Assembly: GCA_964399535.1 (NCBI GenBank)
Contig: CAYNRE010000009.1
Location: forward strand, 1-64,000
Direction: 5' to 3'
Source of the DNA: CAYNRE01 sp964399535
Lineage (GTDB): Bacteria > Planctomycetota > Planctomycetia > Pirellulales > CAYNRE01
Length of the DNA stretch: 64,000 nt
Below are positions 24,668-33,037 of this stretch, piece by piece (the stretch's first letter is position 1; the number at the start of each line of letters is the position of its first letter). The position numbers and the translations under genes were made by a program. The notes beneath the pieces were generated by a model. That model was given only the letters and a program-made list of their open reading frames with translations. It was not told the DNA's origin and searched no databases.

Positions 24668-25074
24668 GACTCACTTTCCAGTCTCGCTTTCGATAGCAAG
24701 CGTCCAGCGAGCACGCATCCGCAGAGGCCGCACCGATTGCCGTTCCGGCGGTCGCACGATTCGCAAATCTCCAACCGCTCCGAGTAGCGTCGTCCGACCA
24801 GCCAGCCACGGCCTCGATTGTGTGCCAGCCAGACGGCAAACCGCAGGTAGGCGCGCGCCACGTTTCGCGCCAAATTAAGTCTGCCAGTGAATTGGAACTT
24901 GACTCGATTGAAATAAGTCAACAGCCAAACATCGGACACAAGAACGCGACAGACTGCATGCACCTGAGATGCCGCCTTAGCTGCCCGCACATTCACGATC
25001 CGGCTGCATCGCACGCAGCGAACGGAAACCCCGGGCTCGCTCCACTCGAAAACACACTTGGCCTTTTTTGCCAT
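24454..25074 (-). CDS. small Cys-rich zinc-binding protein with long overlapping tail
   Basis: A 206-residue frame. The first 140 residues look real: CVRCSRIVNVR near the start, then a zinc-cluster segment (ICESCDRRNGNRCGLCGCVL) ending SESCPLKNW. In similar phage proteins the chain ends about there. Here it runs 70 residues further through low-complexity sequence while the next gene starts inside it at 24667. Lost stop or true overlap cannot be told. The function is unknown; such proteins sit near tail and glycosyltransferase genes in phages. Confidence 0.55.
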   Translation of the reverse strand: MAKKAKCVFEWSEPGVSVRCVRCSRIVNVRAAKAASQVHAVCRVLVSDVWLLTYFNRVKFQFTGRLNLARNVARAYLRFAVWLAHNRGRGWLVGRRYSERLEICESCDRRNGNRCGLCGCVLAGRLLSKARLESESCPLKNWPGDDLKGRPGGSDAITESTTERGSASTVARKSQFVAHGHQGESATSPAGPESAAPHQRKRCGSC

Positions 25075-25080
25075 GCTTAC

Positions 25081-25815
25081 CTATCCCGGGATCGAAGCAT
25101 GAAGCGAAACGGTGTAGCTAATCTTTGCTCCACAAACCAAGTTTCTTTGGTTTTCTTGATTGGTGGAAAACGATCCTATTGAAAAACCCTCTTTCCAGGC
25201 GCACCCGCTGATCTTGTGCGGACAGGTAGTAATCGAGGTTCCGACACCAACGGACTGCTCAAAGGCTGGCGGGCTTCCCGGCGGGCCAAGCGGCGGGCAG
25301 GTGTGCCAGGACAGGCCGTAAGCTGAATACTTGTAATCCGTCAGAATAATGACCGATCCGCCTCCGGTGCACGGTGCGTGTTGAATGTTTGCGTATGTCA
25401 ACTGGCACGCTGGAGTTGAGGCCGGATCGGGGTCGTCATATCGCCAAGTGCACCCGCTAACACCTTCGCAAATCACATCGCCGAGGTTGCATCCGCAGTC
25501 GTCGGTATTGGCGACTGAACTTAAGATGTTCGGGCAAGTGTGCTCCTCCACTTCAACAGCTTCGATGCTGAGCATCATTTCGCACGGCTTTTCGTTGGTT
25601 GGGCAACTGGCGCCAGTGTCGTAGCAGTAGTGACATTTGGTCGGGTTAATCGAACTGCTGGAGCTGCTGGAGCTGCCGCTCGACTTCGACGAGCTCGACA
25701 GACTGCTGGAGCTGGACGAACTGGACGAACTGCTGGAGCTCGATCGGCAGCGGCAGGGCACCCAGCACAACGCCACGAAGAGCCCGCTTGCAATTAGCCA
25801 CCAGGCGGAATGCAT
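25081..25815 (-). CDS. exported poly-serine Cys-rich protein
   Basis: A 244-residue product. Residues 1-20 are a signal or anchor helix (WWLIASGLFVALCW). Residues 25-55 contain 28 serines interrupted by Leu, Lys and Gly. The remaining 190 residues are a Cys-rich domain (CHYCYDTG, GCNLGDVICEGVSGCTW, CPHKISGCAW), probably disulfide-bonded. The start is coupled to the gene upstream (TGATG). The serine run uses AGC, TCC, TCG and AGT mixed, so it is kept at protein level. It looks like a surface or tail-tip protein with a flexible, possibly O-glycosylated linker; glycosyltransferases lie downstream. Confidence 0.7.
   Translation of the reverse strand: MHSAWWLIASGLFVALCWVPCRCRSSSSSSSSSSSSSSLSSSSKSSGSSSSSSSSINPTKCHYCYDTGASCPTNEKPCEMMLSIEAVEVEEHTCPNILSSVANTDDCGCNLGDVICEGVSGCTWRYDDPDPASTPACQLTYANIQHAPCTGGGSVIILTDYKYSAYGLSWHTCPPLGPPGSPPAFEQSVGVGTSITTCPHKISGCAWKEGFSIGSFSTNQENQRNLVCGAKISYTVSLHASIPG
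25651..25743 (-). repeat. serine-codon tract
   Basis: This 93-nt tract encodes the 28-of-31 serine linker of the exported Cys-rich protein. It is built from AGC, AGT, TCC and TCG codons rather than one repeated triplet, so length change by slippage is restrained. Confidence 0.8.
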
Positions 25816-26240
25816 CAGCCCTCTCCGCTTCCTGAGCTGGTGTCGCAGTCGGCTGGGCCGCAAGCCATCTGCACAATCTGCCAGCGACCGCTTTGGGCGT
25901 GGAAGCTGGCCCAACCGCGTGTGCCCGGCTCCCCCTCGAACACACAAAGCGGGTCGTGAACCGTAATCGTGTTCGTCTCGTCCTCCAGCCATGCATCCCC
26001 GTTGAATAACAGCACGGACGCTTCCGCCGAGCCGCCGACCGACAGTGAGTCGGACAAGACGAACAGTTCGAGGCGCTGCTCGTAGGCCAGCTCGATGCGA
26101 ACCCCCGACTCGTCCTCAATGGCCGTCAAAGGCGGTGTGGCGCGTACTCGCATCCGCGCACCGATCGCCTCGACGAGCTGTGCCAGCCAGGATTCGCGAA
26201 TCTCCTCCCCGGCGCGTAGTGGAGCGGGCAGTGGACTCAT
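25815..26240 (-). CDS. hypothetical phage-cluster protein, 141 residues
   Basis: Start at 26240 (MSPLPAPLRAGEEI), coupled to the upstream stop by ATGA; an earlier start would overlap that gene further. The N-terminal half is helical (RESWLAQLVEAIGARMRVRA) and the C-terminal half is beta-rich (LELFVLSDSLSVGGSAEASV, then GWASFHAQSGRWQIVQMACG). No family is recognised. Location after the tail tube suggests a tail or fibre component. Confidence 0.6.
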   Translation of the reverse strand: MSPLPAPLRAGEEIRESWLAQLVEAIGARMRVRATPPLTAIEDESGVRIELAYEQRLELFVLSDSLSVGGSAEASVLLFNGDAWLEDETNTITVHDPLCVFEGEPGTRGWASFHAQSGRWQIVQMACGPADCDTSSGSGEG

Positions 26241-27115
26241 AGGGCGAAACCAAACAGATTTGACCAATCGGCCGGGCGGTACGGCGGAACACCACCGTCA
26301 CCGGTAACCACCCGCACCCAGTTCTCTCCGGCCGCCGGCTCGGGGCGAAACCAATGGTTCCAACCGAACCGCAACTCGGGATCCGAGACACTTGCCTGTT
26401 CCTTCACGCTGAATCGCATCTCCAGCGTCACCAACACGTCGCCTGAAAACTGAAATTCATACGTGGTCTTCGCCCCCTGAAACAGCACGGTCTCCGCCGG
26501 ATGCTCCAGGAAATCCAGCTCGTTCACCGTGCCGCTCAACTCGCGCACCCTCGCCCAGGGAACCAGCGCCACCGGTACGCGCTCCCAGCGTAGTTGGAAT
26601 TGCTCGCAGGGTACCTGCAGGCCCAAGTGCTGATTGGCCGGCAGCGGCGCGCCATTGTCTTGCCACACAAACCCACGACTAGGCAGCGACACCGTTTGCA
26701 TCCCGATGTCGGCCGCATAGCTCAGGTAGGTTCCCTCGGGGACCAGCGGCAATCCTTTGCGTCGCTGACGGTGATTGGCGTGATCGGCAATCCGATAACC
26801 GGCGCGCACCACGGCGTACAGCGGCTGGTTCGTCGCATCCGACAGCGTGGCGCCGGCTCCGGTGTCAATCCAGTCCTCCGGAAACGGCCGAATGTCCACC
26901 TCCCGGCAGATCGCCTGGGGCACTCCGGGAAAGGCGGCCGGCGCGGTGTAATAGAAACTGTCCCCGATGGCGCTGTATCCCCCCATCAAGTCGACGGTAA
27001 AGGCGATCGTATCCGACCAGGCCACCTTGAATCGCCGCGTGGCGTGAAACCGCCCGTCGACAATCCTCACCTCGGGCGATCCGGTCAGTTCCTCGAATGT
27101 CACCGCCATGTTCAC
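26237..27115 (-). CDS. hypothetical phage-cluster protein, 292 residues
   Basis: An intact, beta-rich protein (MNMAVTFEELTGSPEVRIVD at the start; FQGAKTTYEFQFSGDVLVTL, MRFSVKEQASV near the end). No membrane segments or signal peptide. It is not recognised. It sits where a siphophage would place tail chaperones and tape measure, but it is far too short and lacks the helical repeats of a tape measure. A tail-end or adaptor role is inferred from position. Confidence 0.6.
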   Translation of the reverse strand: MNMAVTFEELTGSPEVRIVDGRFHATRRFKVAWSDTIAFTVDLMGGYSAIGDSFYYTAPAAFPGVPQAICREVDIRPFPEDWIDTGAGATLSDATNQPLYAVVRAGYRIADHANHRQRRKGLPLVPEGTYLSYAADIGMQTVSLPSRGFVWQDNGAPLPANQHLGLQVPCEQFQLRWERVPVALVPWARVRELSGTVNELDFLEHPAETVLFQGAKTTYEFQFSGDVLVTLEMRFSVKEQASVSDPELRFGWNHWFRPEPAAGENWVRVVTGDGGVPPYRPADWSNLFGFAL

Positions 27116-27199
27116 CTCACCCCGCTGGGCGCCGCCTTAGCCGCCCCGCGGCCGGGCGTGCGCCGAACCCACCCATCGCCGCCCGCGGCCGTCAGTCGC

Positions 27200-27574
27200 C
27201 TACACCGGCACCGTCAGTCCGCCCGCGCCGCTGAATCGAATCGTCAGTCCGATCGCTTCGCCGGTGTCGATATCCACGGTTTCATCGATCGCGTCGATGA
27301 TCGCGCTTCCCTCGTATTTCTTGGTGCCATCTTCGCTCAAGTCCAACTCGTAAATCGTGCCCACCACCAGCGGAATCACCGCGGCCGTGTCGCGCTTGGT
27401 TTGTAACATGCCGCTCCAGTCGCGGGTGCCGCACACCCGCTGCTTGTAGCCGCCAGTCGACGAGCTGGCCCACGCCGAGTTGTTCGCCGTATGCACCAGG
27501 CGCCACAAGGTCACTTCGGCCACGGGAGTGCCTCCCGCCAGCACGGTTCCCCCTTTGCCCGAGATCACTGCCAT
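27200..27574 (-). CDS. phage tail tube protein
   Basis: A 124-residue protein with the size and layout of major tail tube proteins. It has a short N-terminal arm (MAVISGKGGTVLAGGTPVAE), a central GTRDWSGMLQTKRD strand-turn seen in many planctomycete and siphophage tube proteins, and a closing YEGSAIIDAIDETVDIDTGE plus beta strands. The protein would stack as hexameric rings to form the tail. It implies a real or ancestral tail, although no tape measure is found. The assignment rests on pattern and position. Confidence 0.65.
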   Translation of the reverse strand: MAVISGKGGTVLAGGTPVAEVTLWRLVHTANNSAWASSSTGGYKQRVCGTRDWSGMLQTKRDTAAVIPLVVGTIYELDLSEDGTKKYEGSAIIDAIDETVDIDTGEAIGLTIRFSGAGGLTVPV

Positions 27575-27596
27575 CGTCCGCTCCCCTTTAAGTTCC

Positions 27597-28118
27597 CTAA
27601 CTCGAAGTACCCACCAGCACCACGCTCCAGTTCACCACCCCGCTCGAAGCCGGGTTCGCCAGGCGAAGCTGGTCGGCCACGCCGCTGCTCACCGCCCAAC
27701 CATCCTTCTTCTGCGACAGCACCAACAGGCTGTCGGGGCCTACCTCGACCACGCCGGCCGCCGCGCCGCCAAATGGCTCGGCCCAAGGCTGACTGCTTGC
27801 GCCGCCCAACACCAGCACCTCGCCGGCAACTGTCCCCCGATGAATCACCACCACCAGCTTCACTTTGGCCAGCGCCACGGTAAAACTTCCGCCGAACAAT
27901 GTCTGCGGCAGCGCGCCCAGGTCCCACACCACCTCGGTCCCCGAGGCCAGGCCGCCACTGGCGTGCCAGATCTTGTCGGCCTGATCCGCCCCCACCCCGT
28001 CCAACAAGTTCCGGTTGAATTCCAATCGGGAATTGTCGACCACGGTGGAAAGATCCGACGCGTCGGCCAATAGCCACGACAAGCTCGTTTTCAATTCCAC
28101 GCTCAACGTATCAGCCAT
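27597..28118 (-). CDS. hypothetical structural protein, 173 residues
   Basis: A beta-rich protein with a short N-terminal helix (MADTLSVELKTSLSWLLADA). The body is a likely jelly-roll or Ig-like set of strands (TFGGSFTVAL-like, VKLVVVIHRGTVAGEVLVLG, DSLLVLSQKKDGW). No family is recognised. It lies directly before the tail tube gene, a usual place for a tail terminator or decoration protein. Confidence 0.55.
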   Translation of the reverse strand: MADTLSVELKTSLSWLLADASDLSTVVDNSRLEFNRNLLDGVGADQADKIWHASGGLASGTEVVWDLGALPQTLFGGSFTVALAKVKLVVVIHRGTVAGEVLVLGGASSQPWAEPFGGAAAGVVEVGPDSLLVLSQKKDGWAVSSGVADQLRLANPASSGVVNWSVVLVGTSS

Positions 28119-28179
28119 CTCAGTTCCTCAACTGTCCCGCCGCTCTCGACCCCAGTGCCGCTCGTCAAGGCGCGCTTCG

Positions 28180-28584
28180 CTACGATTCGACTGGGCCCAG
28201 GCTCGTATCGACGTCGTAATCCACGGTCACCCGCCACACCCCTTGGCTCTCCAACCGTTGTCGCTCCTCGACCCACTGCATGTTCATCGCCGCTTCACCG
28301 GCCTCCTCGAGCACCTGTCGATCGAACTCCGCGCGTATCGCCCGCAACGCTGCTTGCCCGGTTTCCAGGTCGGCGCTGTACACGGCCACCCTCACCCGGG
28401 TGCGTCGCAACTCGGTTCCGCTGCTGGTCCGCGCCAAAGGCTCCGCGCTTCCCCGCACCAACACCGCGTAGGGCAGCGCCGGTTCGCCCCAGTGCCCGCC
28501 GGTCATCAGCCGCTCGGCCGGCACCAGCGCCGAAAGCGCTGTCGAAGCCTCCCACCGCACGTGAATCGCTTGTTCGATGCTCAT
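28180..28584 (-). CDS. tail completion/tail terminator-like protein (DUF3168-like)
   Basis: A 134-residue protein. The pattern MSIEQAIHVRWEASTALSAL, then LPYAVLVRGSAEPLARTSS, TRVRVAVYSADLETGQAALR and a closing RVTVDYDVDTSL fits the Gp17/DUF3168 tail completion fold, with an N-terminal helix, strands carrying a Pro-Tyr-x-x-Val core and an alternating helix. It caps the tail tube where it meets the connector. Confidence 0.65.
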   Translation of the reverse strand: MSIEQAIHVRWEASTALSALVPAERLMTGGHWGEPALPYAVLVRGSAEPLARTSSGTELRRTRVRVAVYSADLETGQAALRAIRAEFDRQVLEEAGEAAMNMQWVEERQRLESQGVWRVTVDYDVDTSLGPVES

Positions 28585-28665
28585 TGCCCCCGCTCGCCTC
28601 GCACTGGCCTGGGTCTCACACCACGCGCTCGCCGGTCAACCTCGATGAATCGCTCGCTCGGCCGC

Positions 28666-29310
28666 TCACAGCGGCCACGACACCCGCACCAAATCCAGCA
28701 CCGCCGGCAAATCGATCCGTGCCCCTTGCCGCGAACCCACCACGCGGTACGCCACGCCCGCGTGCAATACCCTCAACTCGTGCCCCGCCTCCACCGTCTC
28801 AAGGGTCCACAGCCGGTGAGTTACTTCCGTCACCCTCCGATCCAGCGCTGTCCCCACCACGGCCTCGATCGCCTGTAGCTTGCCCGGCACCTGGGTCCGC
28901 AGGTCCTCCCAGGAAATCACCGGCTCGCCGTGCGGGCCCTTGCTCACGTTGGCCCGTTGAATCGTCACCCGCTGGTCCAGCCCCGCGCTGATCTCGATCG
29001 AACGGCACCAAAGCGCCCACCGCGTTCCCAGCGTAGCTCGCTCAACTCCCAGTACCGTCCACTCGCGTCCGGCGGCGTCGACCACGCGCTCCCCCAGTTG
29101 CGGCTCTTCGGCCAGCTCCGCGGCGCTTACATGCCAGGTCACGTCGCTCCGGGCCACGGCGCCGCCGCTCGGCTCCCCCTCCCGACGCCGCACCGCCCGC
29201 CGCAGCGCGTGGGTCAGCGGCAGCCTCGTGCCGTTCGACCGCGCGAATTGCGCAGTCTCGACCCCATCGATCACATCTTCCAACTCGTCGTCGGGTCGCC
29301 ACTCGCTCAC
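28666..29310 (-). CDS. head-tail connector/adaptor protein
   Basis: A 214-residue protein in the slot between capsid and tail-completion genes. The C-terminal half (GLDQRVTIQRANVSKGPHGE, then PVISWEDLRTQVPGKLQAIE, TLETVEAGHELRVLHAGVAY) fits the SPP1 gp16-like head-closure beta-barrel. The N-terminal 100 residues are an extra basic domain. The start overlaps the stop of the upstream gene (ATGA). Confidence 0.6.
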   Translation of the reverse strand: MSEWRPDDELEDVIDGVETAQFARSNGTRLPLTHALRRAVRRREGEPSGGAVARSDVTWHVSAAELAEEPQLGERVVDAAGREWTVLGVERATLGTRWALWCRSIEISAGLDQRVTIQRANVSKGPHGEPVISWEDLRTQVPGKLQAIEAVVGTALDRRVTEVTHRLWTLETVEAGHELRVLHAGVAYRVVGSRQGARIDLPAVLDLVRVSWPL

Positions 29311-29525
29311 GGCGTGTACCCTTGCGTCCTCAGTTCAAACGGCTCTTTGGTCGCCAATTGGCGATCGCACCAGTCCACGGTTTCGCGCAGCTGCTTCAAA
29401 TACTCGCCCCACGACACAGCCTGGCCGTCGATGTCGTACGACGGTTTCGGTTCCACGGTAATCGCCCCGATCGTCGCCAGCGCTTGTCCGCGAATCAGCT
29501 TCACGTGTTCGGCGTCGCTCGTCAT
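29307..29525 (-). CDS. small conserved phage protein, 72 residues
   Basis: A 72-residue helical protein (EHVKLIRGQALATIGAIT, then YDIDGQAVSWGEYLKQLRET and WCDRQLATKEP). Short proteins of this layout, with a Trp-x-Glu-Tyr-Leu helix, recur in head-connector regions of tailed phages. Function is unknown. It is coupled to the adaptor gene downstream by a 4-nt overlap. Confidence 0.6.
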   Translation of the reverse strand: MTSDAEHVKLIRGQALATIGAITVEPKPSYDIDGQAVSWGEYLKQLRETVDWCDRQLATKEPFELRTQGYTP

Positions 29526-29528
29526 GGC

Positions 29529-29726
29529 CTATCGTTCTCCCTTCAGTCCGCCCATCCACTGCCGTAACGTTGCTTCCCACTCCGCGAGCGAAGCGCCCCC
29601 ACCGGCGGCCTCGGCCAGCCGCGCCGCCTCCTCGGCACCCACCCCCGCTCGCTCCAACACCTGCCGCAGCCGCGCTCGCGCCGAGGCGTCAACCGTTGTC
29701 TTGCGGGCATGTCGTTGCGATTCCAC
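29529..29726 (-). CDS. small hypothetical helical protein, 65 residues
   Basis: A 65-residue Ala/Arg-rich helical protein (ARARLRQVLERAGVGAEEAA, then EWEATLRQWMGGL). It overlaps the upstream gene by 38 nt and ends 4 nt before the next start. No family is recognised. It has a ribosome-site-like purine run before the ATG. Confidence 0.5.
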   Translation of the reverse strand: MESQRHARKTTVDASARARLRQVLERAGVGAEEAARLAEAAGGGASLAEWEATLRQWMGGLKGER

Positions 29727-29961
29727 GCACCACCTCCTCTCGCCATAAGAGCGAACAGGTCGGGTCGCCCGCCAACCGGTCGAGCTCCGCCGTGTCCCCC
29801 TGCGCCTCCACGATCAACAGGTTTGGCGAAGGCGGAATCTCGCCACCGTCCTGCCCCGTAACATCGACCGCCGTTCCCGCGAATCCCGCCGGTAGATACG
29901 GCCGCCTCCGGCCGCCCGAGCTCACCCACTCGGTCACAAATCGCCCGCGCTCGTAGCTCAT
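29689..29961 (-). CDS. small hypothetical protein, 90 residues
   Basis: The start at 29961 overlaps the stop of the 388-residue gene (ATGA). The product begins MSYERGRFVTEWVSSGGRRR and has a beta-rich centre (NLLIVEAQGDTAELDRLAG). In related clusters proteins of this form lie beside capsid genes. Function unknown. Confidence 0.55.
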   Translation of the reverse strand: MSYERGRFVTEWVSSGGRRRPYLPAGFAGTAVDVTGQDGGEIPPSPNLLIVEAQGDTAELDRLAGDPTCSLLWREEVVRGIATTCPQDNG

Positions 29962-31124
29962 CGGTACCCCTTTACCGGCGTGCTGGTCAGCCCACTCACC
30001 CGCAGCGCCCCGCCCTGAACCACTCGCACTCCCTCGCTCAGTTCCGCGCCGTCTCCGCCAGTGCTGGTATACAGCAGCACGGTATCGGCGCTCGTCGACG
30101 CGGCATGGGGCCGCTGCCAAACCAGGTATTCCAACCCCAGCGCCCGCAACAACACCTGACAGCTTCCCGCCTCGGTCAAAAGCGGCGTGTACACCGCCCG
30201 CTCGATCTCAACCCCGCCAACCGTCTCGCTCAGCACCAGTTCCACGGCGGTCTCCGCTTCGTTCACCACCGCGCACAGCTTCCAACTCCGGTCCGCGCTC
30301 AGTCGCCGAATCTCGATTCCCGCCCGGTCTCCTGCCGTCAGACCGCTGCATTCCAGCGTCCAGGCATAAAGCGCGTCGGCCGGGGCCGGGTAAGCTACCG
30401 CTTCCTCGGGCAGCGCTATTTCCGCCGCCGGGGTCACCTTCCACCAGCCTCCCTCGTCAATTCGCCACTCCAACAGCGCCCCGTCGACACACCCCACCAC
30501 GATCCCGCTATGCAAAGTCTCGCTGCTTCCGGCCCCTCGCCGATACGCCAACCACCATTCGTCGTTCGACCGCGAACCGCGATACCACCAATCCTCTCCC
30601 CCCTCGGGCCGCACCTGCACCGCCATCCAAAACGGCTCGCCCACCGGCGAATTGCCCACCAACACGCCGTCGGCTAGCCACACCGACCCGGTCGAGGCCT
30701 GATACGTCACGGCCAATTCCACCGCCGTGTCCTGCACCGTGCTTGGCCAACAGCCAAGAATAAGAAAGTCGTCTTCCTCCCCACTCGGCTCGTCCACCTG
30801 TACCTTCCAGGCGATCGTCGGTCCCCACGACCGTGCCAGTTCCACCCCCGGCGAAAGCACTCCGCGCATCGCCAGTTCTCCCCAGCTCGCGGTTGCCGGT
30901 CCCGAGAAACTCAGTGCTCCGTCGCCAATCGACCACGCCCCGCTCAGCTCGGTGAGCACCGCCGAGCCGGGCCCGGGAATCGCCTTCCGCTCGGCCGCCA
31001 CCGGCGATTCGTCGGCGCCGCTGAACACATCTCTCAGCCGCCGGCGCGCCGCCGATTGTGCCAGCCCGATCTGCGTTCCCTGGCCACGCCGGCCGCTCCC
31101 TAGGGGGCTTCGCGTTCGCCGCAT
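29958..31124 (-). CDS. hypothetical structural protein, 388 residues
   Basis: A mainly beta protein in two repeated-looking halves. Segments such as PTIAWKVQVDEPSGEEDDFL, VELAVTYQASTGSVWLADG and GWWKVTPAAEIALPEEAVAY look like concanavalin-type or lectin-like strands. No membrane segment is seen. It lies just downstream of the capsid gene pair. A capsid-surface or fibre role that binds carbohydrate is a guess. The first 40 residues are basic and the start may be further in. Confidence 0.55.
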   Translation of the reverse strand: MRRTRSPLGSGRRGQGTQIGLAQSAARRRLRDVFSGADESPVAAERKAIPGPGSAVLTELSGAWSIGDGALSFSGPATASWGELAMRGVLSPGVELARSWGPTIAWKVQVDEPSGEEDDFLILGCWPSTVQDTAVELAVTYQASTGSVWLADGVLVGNSPVGEPFWMAVQVRPEGGEDWWYRGSRSNDEWWLAYRRGAGSSETLHSGIVVGCVDGALLEWRIDEGGWWKVTPAAEIALPEEAVAYPAPADALYAWTLECSGLTAGDRAGIEIRRLSADRSWKLCAVVNEAETAVELVLSETVGGVEIERAVYTPLLTEAGSCQVLLRALGLEYLVWQRPHAASTSADTVLLYTSTGGDGAELSEGVRVVQGGALRVSGLTSTPVKGYR

Positions 31125-31212
31125 CGTCTCCGCTCCTCTGGGTCCGCTACTCGCCCCACGTCGACCGCCGCGGTCTCGCCGCTCCGCGCGCCGTCACCGC
31201 CGCCGCCGAGAT

Positions 31213-31521
31213 CTAAATCACCAGCCAATGCACCCGTTGATTGGCCTCGTCGGCCACCACATACAGCTTGCTCGGGTCGTCGATCGGCAAGAACAACCCT
31301 TCGCCGGCCGCTAGCGGAAAGCCCTCGGTCGCCTCGGCGCCCCCCACGGTCACGTCGGCGTTACCCACGCAAATCGTTCCGGTGTTGGCCTCCGAAGCCT
31401 TCAGTTGCACCCCTCGCGTGGCCCGCCGCGCCACGTTGGTCAAGGGCTCGGCCGTCGTGTCCACGTCGTTGTTCACTCCGTGGTCGAACGTCCCCACCAC
31501 GTCGTCACCCAATCGCGTCAT
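31213..31521 (-). CDS. small beta-rich phage protein, 102 residues
   Basis: A 102-residue protein (MTRLGDDVVGTFDHGVNN; ANTGTICVGNADVTVGGAEA; GFPLAAGEGLFLPIDDPSKL). The glycine-rich strands with a GEGLFLPIDDPSKLY turn are seen in several phage head-region proteins that coat or plug virions. No catalytic motif. It is the first gene after the major capsid gene. Confidence 0.6.
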   Translation of the reverse strand: MTRLGDDVVGTFDHGVNNDVDTTAEPLTNVARRATRGVQLKASEANTGTICVGNADVTVGGAEATEGFPLAAGEGLFLPIDDPSKLYVVADEANQRVHWLVI

Positions 31522-31740
31522 TGCTGGTTCTCCGGCTCGCTTTCAATCCCACGCCCGCCTTGCCCCGGCCGATTCCAAGGCACTCGTTCCACACTTGCCG
31601 CGGGCCCTCGCTGGCTCGATCCGGGCAGGTTCGCCTCGCCCCCGGCTCCACGTCGCTCCCTGGCCGCCGCCGGGCGCGGGCAGCCCCCTCGCCCAAGGCC
31701 GCCCGCGCCCCGCTTCCCCGTTCCCCCCGAGTCGAACTGT

Positions 31741-32895
31741 CTACCCGGTGCACTTCACCACATACCGCGGATTCAATACCGCGGCCGCGCCCCGTTCGCT
31801 GGCCTTGAACCGCACGACCACGTCGTTGTTAAACTCGGCCTCGCTGTTCAGCGGCGACTGGCTCACCGTAATTGGCCAGTTCTCCATGTAGGCGAATGCC
31901 CGCTGAAAATCCCCCAGCAGCCACCACTTCTTCGCGTCGCTGGCGCTCTCTCCCGTGGCCACGATCCGCCGGTACATCAACCGGCTCTCGGCCACCTGGT
32001 ACCGGGCCAACGGGTTGGCAGCCAGCGTTTGCGTGCCGCCGCTGGTGAGCCGAATTTCCAGCGCGTTGAAGATCCGCTGCGCCGCATGGCGATAGGCCGG
32101 TGTCACCAAAACCGTGTTCGGCTGCACCAGCACCGGTTCGCCCGTATTCGGGTCGATCATCTCGGCCAGCAATTGCTCGGCCGCGTCCACGTCGGTCCAG
32201 TCCACCAGCTCGTTGCTGGGCAGCACATTCACCCAGGGGCTGCTCGCCTGGTACGTGTCGTAGCTGGTGCCACGCCACTTGTAGGTGTTGCTGGCCCCGA
32301 TCGCCAGGTCGACCAGCCGCTTCTCCTTGTTCAGCCCCAACACCTCGCCCACTTCCGCCGCCCGGCTCAGCACCAGGTGCGTACGATCGAAAAAGATCGC
32401 TTCCTTGGTCACCGGCACGATGAACCCGCGCTTGGTTGTCGAGGGCGTTTCGATATAGTCCTCGCCGAACCCCAAGTGCGGATACGGCATTCCAGGCGCG
32501 ATTCCCTCCGCCTGGTCCTCCACCCGGGTCACCCCGGGAATCTTCTCGCCGTCCAGCCGCGTCGGAATCGTGGCCACCAGCTTCGAAACCACGAACGCCT
32601 CCTGCGTGTAGGCCTCCATCAACTTGGTGTACACCACCTGCCCGGCCACGTTCAGGAAGGCCGTCACGTCGACCCCGTCTCCGGCCTCCATCAGCGACAC
32701 GCTGCCGCTGCTCCGCGGGTCCAGGCCCCGCACCCATTCGCGCCCTTCCGGTACCAGCGCCTCGGCCAGGTCCCTCAGGCTGAACTCTTCCGGCCGCAAT
32801 TCGCCTCGTGTCAGCGACTCGCTCAAATGCGCTACGGTTCGCCCCGGTCCATCCAGTTCGAACCGGCGCCGCAGTTCTCGATACTTAATGCTCAC
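31741..32895 (-). CDS. major capsid protein (HK97-fold type)
   Basis: A 384-residue protein from a GTG with GGAG ribosome site. The N-terminal 90 residues are helical (delta-like) and the rest shows P-domain strands and the E-loop region. VYTKLMEAYTQEAFVVSKLV, then TKRGFIVPVTKEAIFFDRT and the C-terminal WWLLGDFQRAFAYMENWPIT are characteristic of phage major capsid proteins. It follows protease and decoration genes in the expected order. Its size and intact frame argue that a shell can still be built. Confidence 0.8.
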   Translation of the reverse strand: MSIKYRELRRRFELDGPGRTVAHLSESLTRGELRPEEFSLRDLAEALVPEGREWVRGLDPRSSGSVSLMEAGDGVDVTAFLNVAGQVVYTKLMEAYTQEAFVVSKLVATIPTRLDGEKIPGVTRVEDQAEGIAPGMPYPHLGFGEDYIETPSTTKRGFIVPVTKEAIFFDRTHLVLSRAAEVGEVLGLNKEKRLVDLAIGASNTYKWRGTSYDTYQASSPWVNVLPSNELVDWTDVDAAEQLLAEMIDPNTGEPVLVQPNTVLVTPAYRHAAQRIFNALEIRLTSGGTQTLAANPLARYQVAESRLMYRRIVATGESASDAKKWWLLGDFQRAFAYMENWPITVSQSPLNSEAEFNNDVVVRFKASERGAAAVLNPRYVVKCTG

Positions 32896-33037
32896 GTGCT
32901 TCGCTCCCCGCGCCTTCGGCGCTTGTTCGTTCCTCGCCCTGCCTCCACCACCGCCCGCCCGCAATCCACCGCCGGTCGAATGTTCGCGCCGCCGGCCCAA
33001 CCTCTTGGCAACCACCGCCCTAGGCGCGCGGCGCCTG

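Noticed and set aside
25651..25743. Poly-serine tract considered as a slippage microsatellite
   Set aside because: Mixed serine codons are used, so it is not a simple triplet repeat.
27200..27574. Search for a tape-measure gene after the tail tube
   Set aside because: No long helical gene is present; the following genes are 292 and 141 residues and beta-rich.
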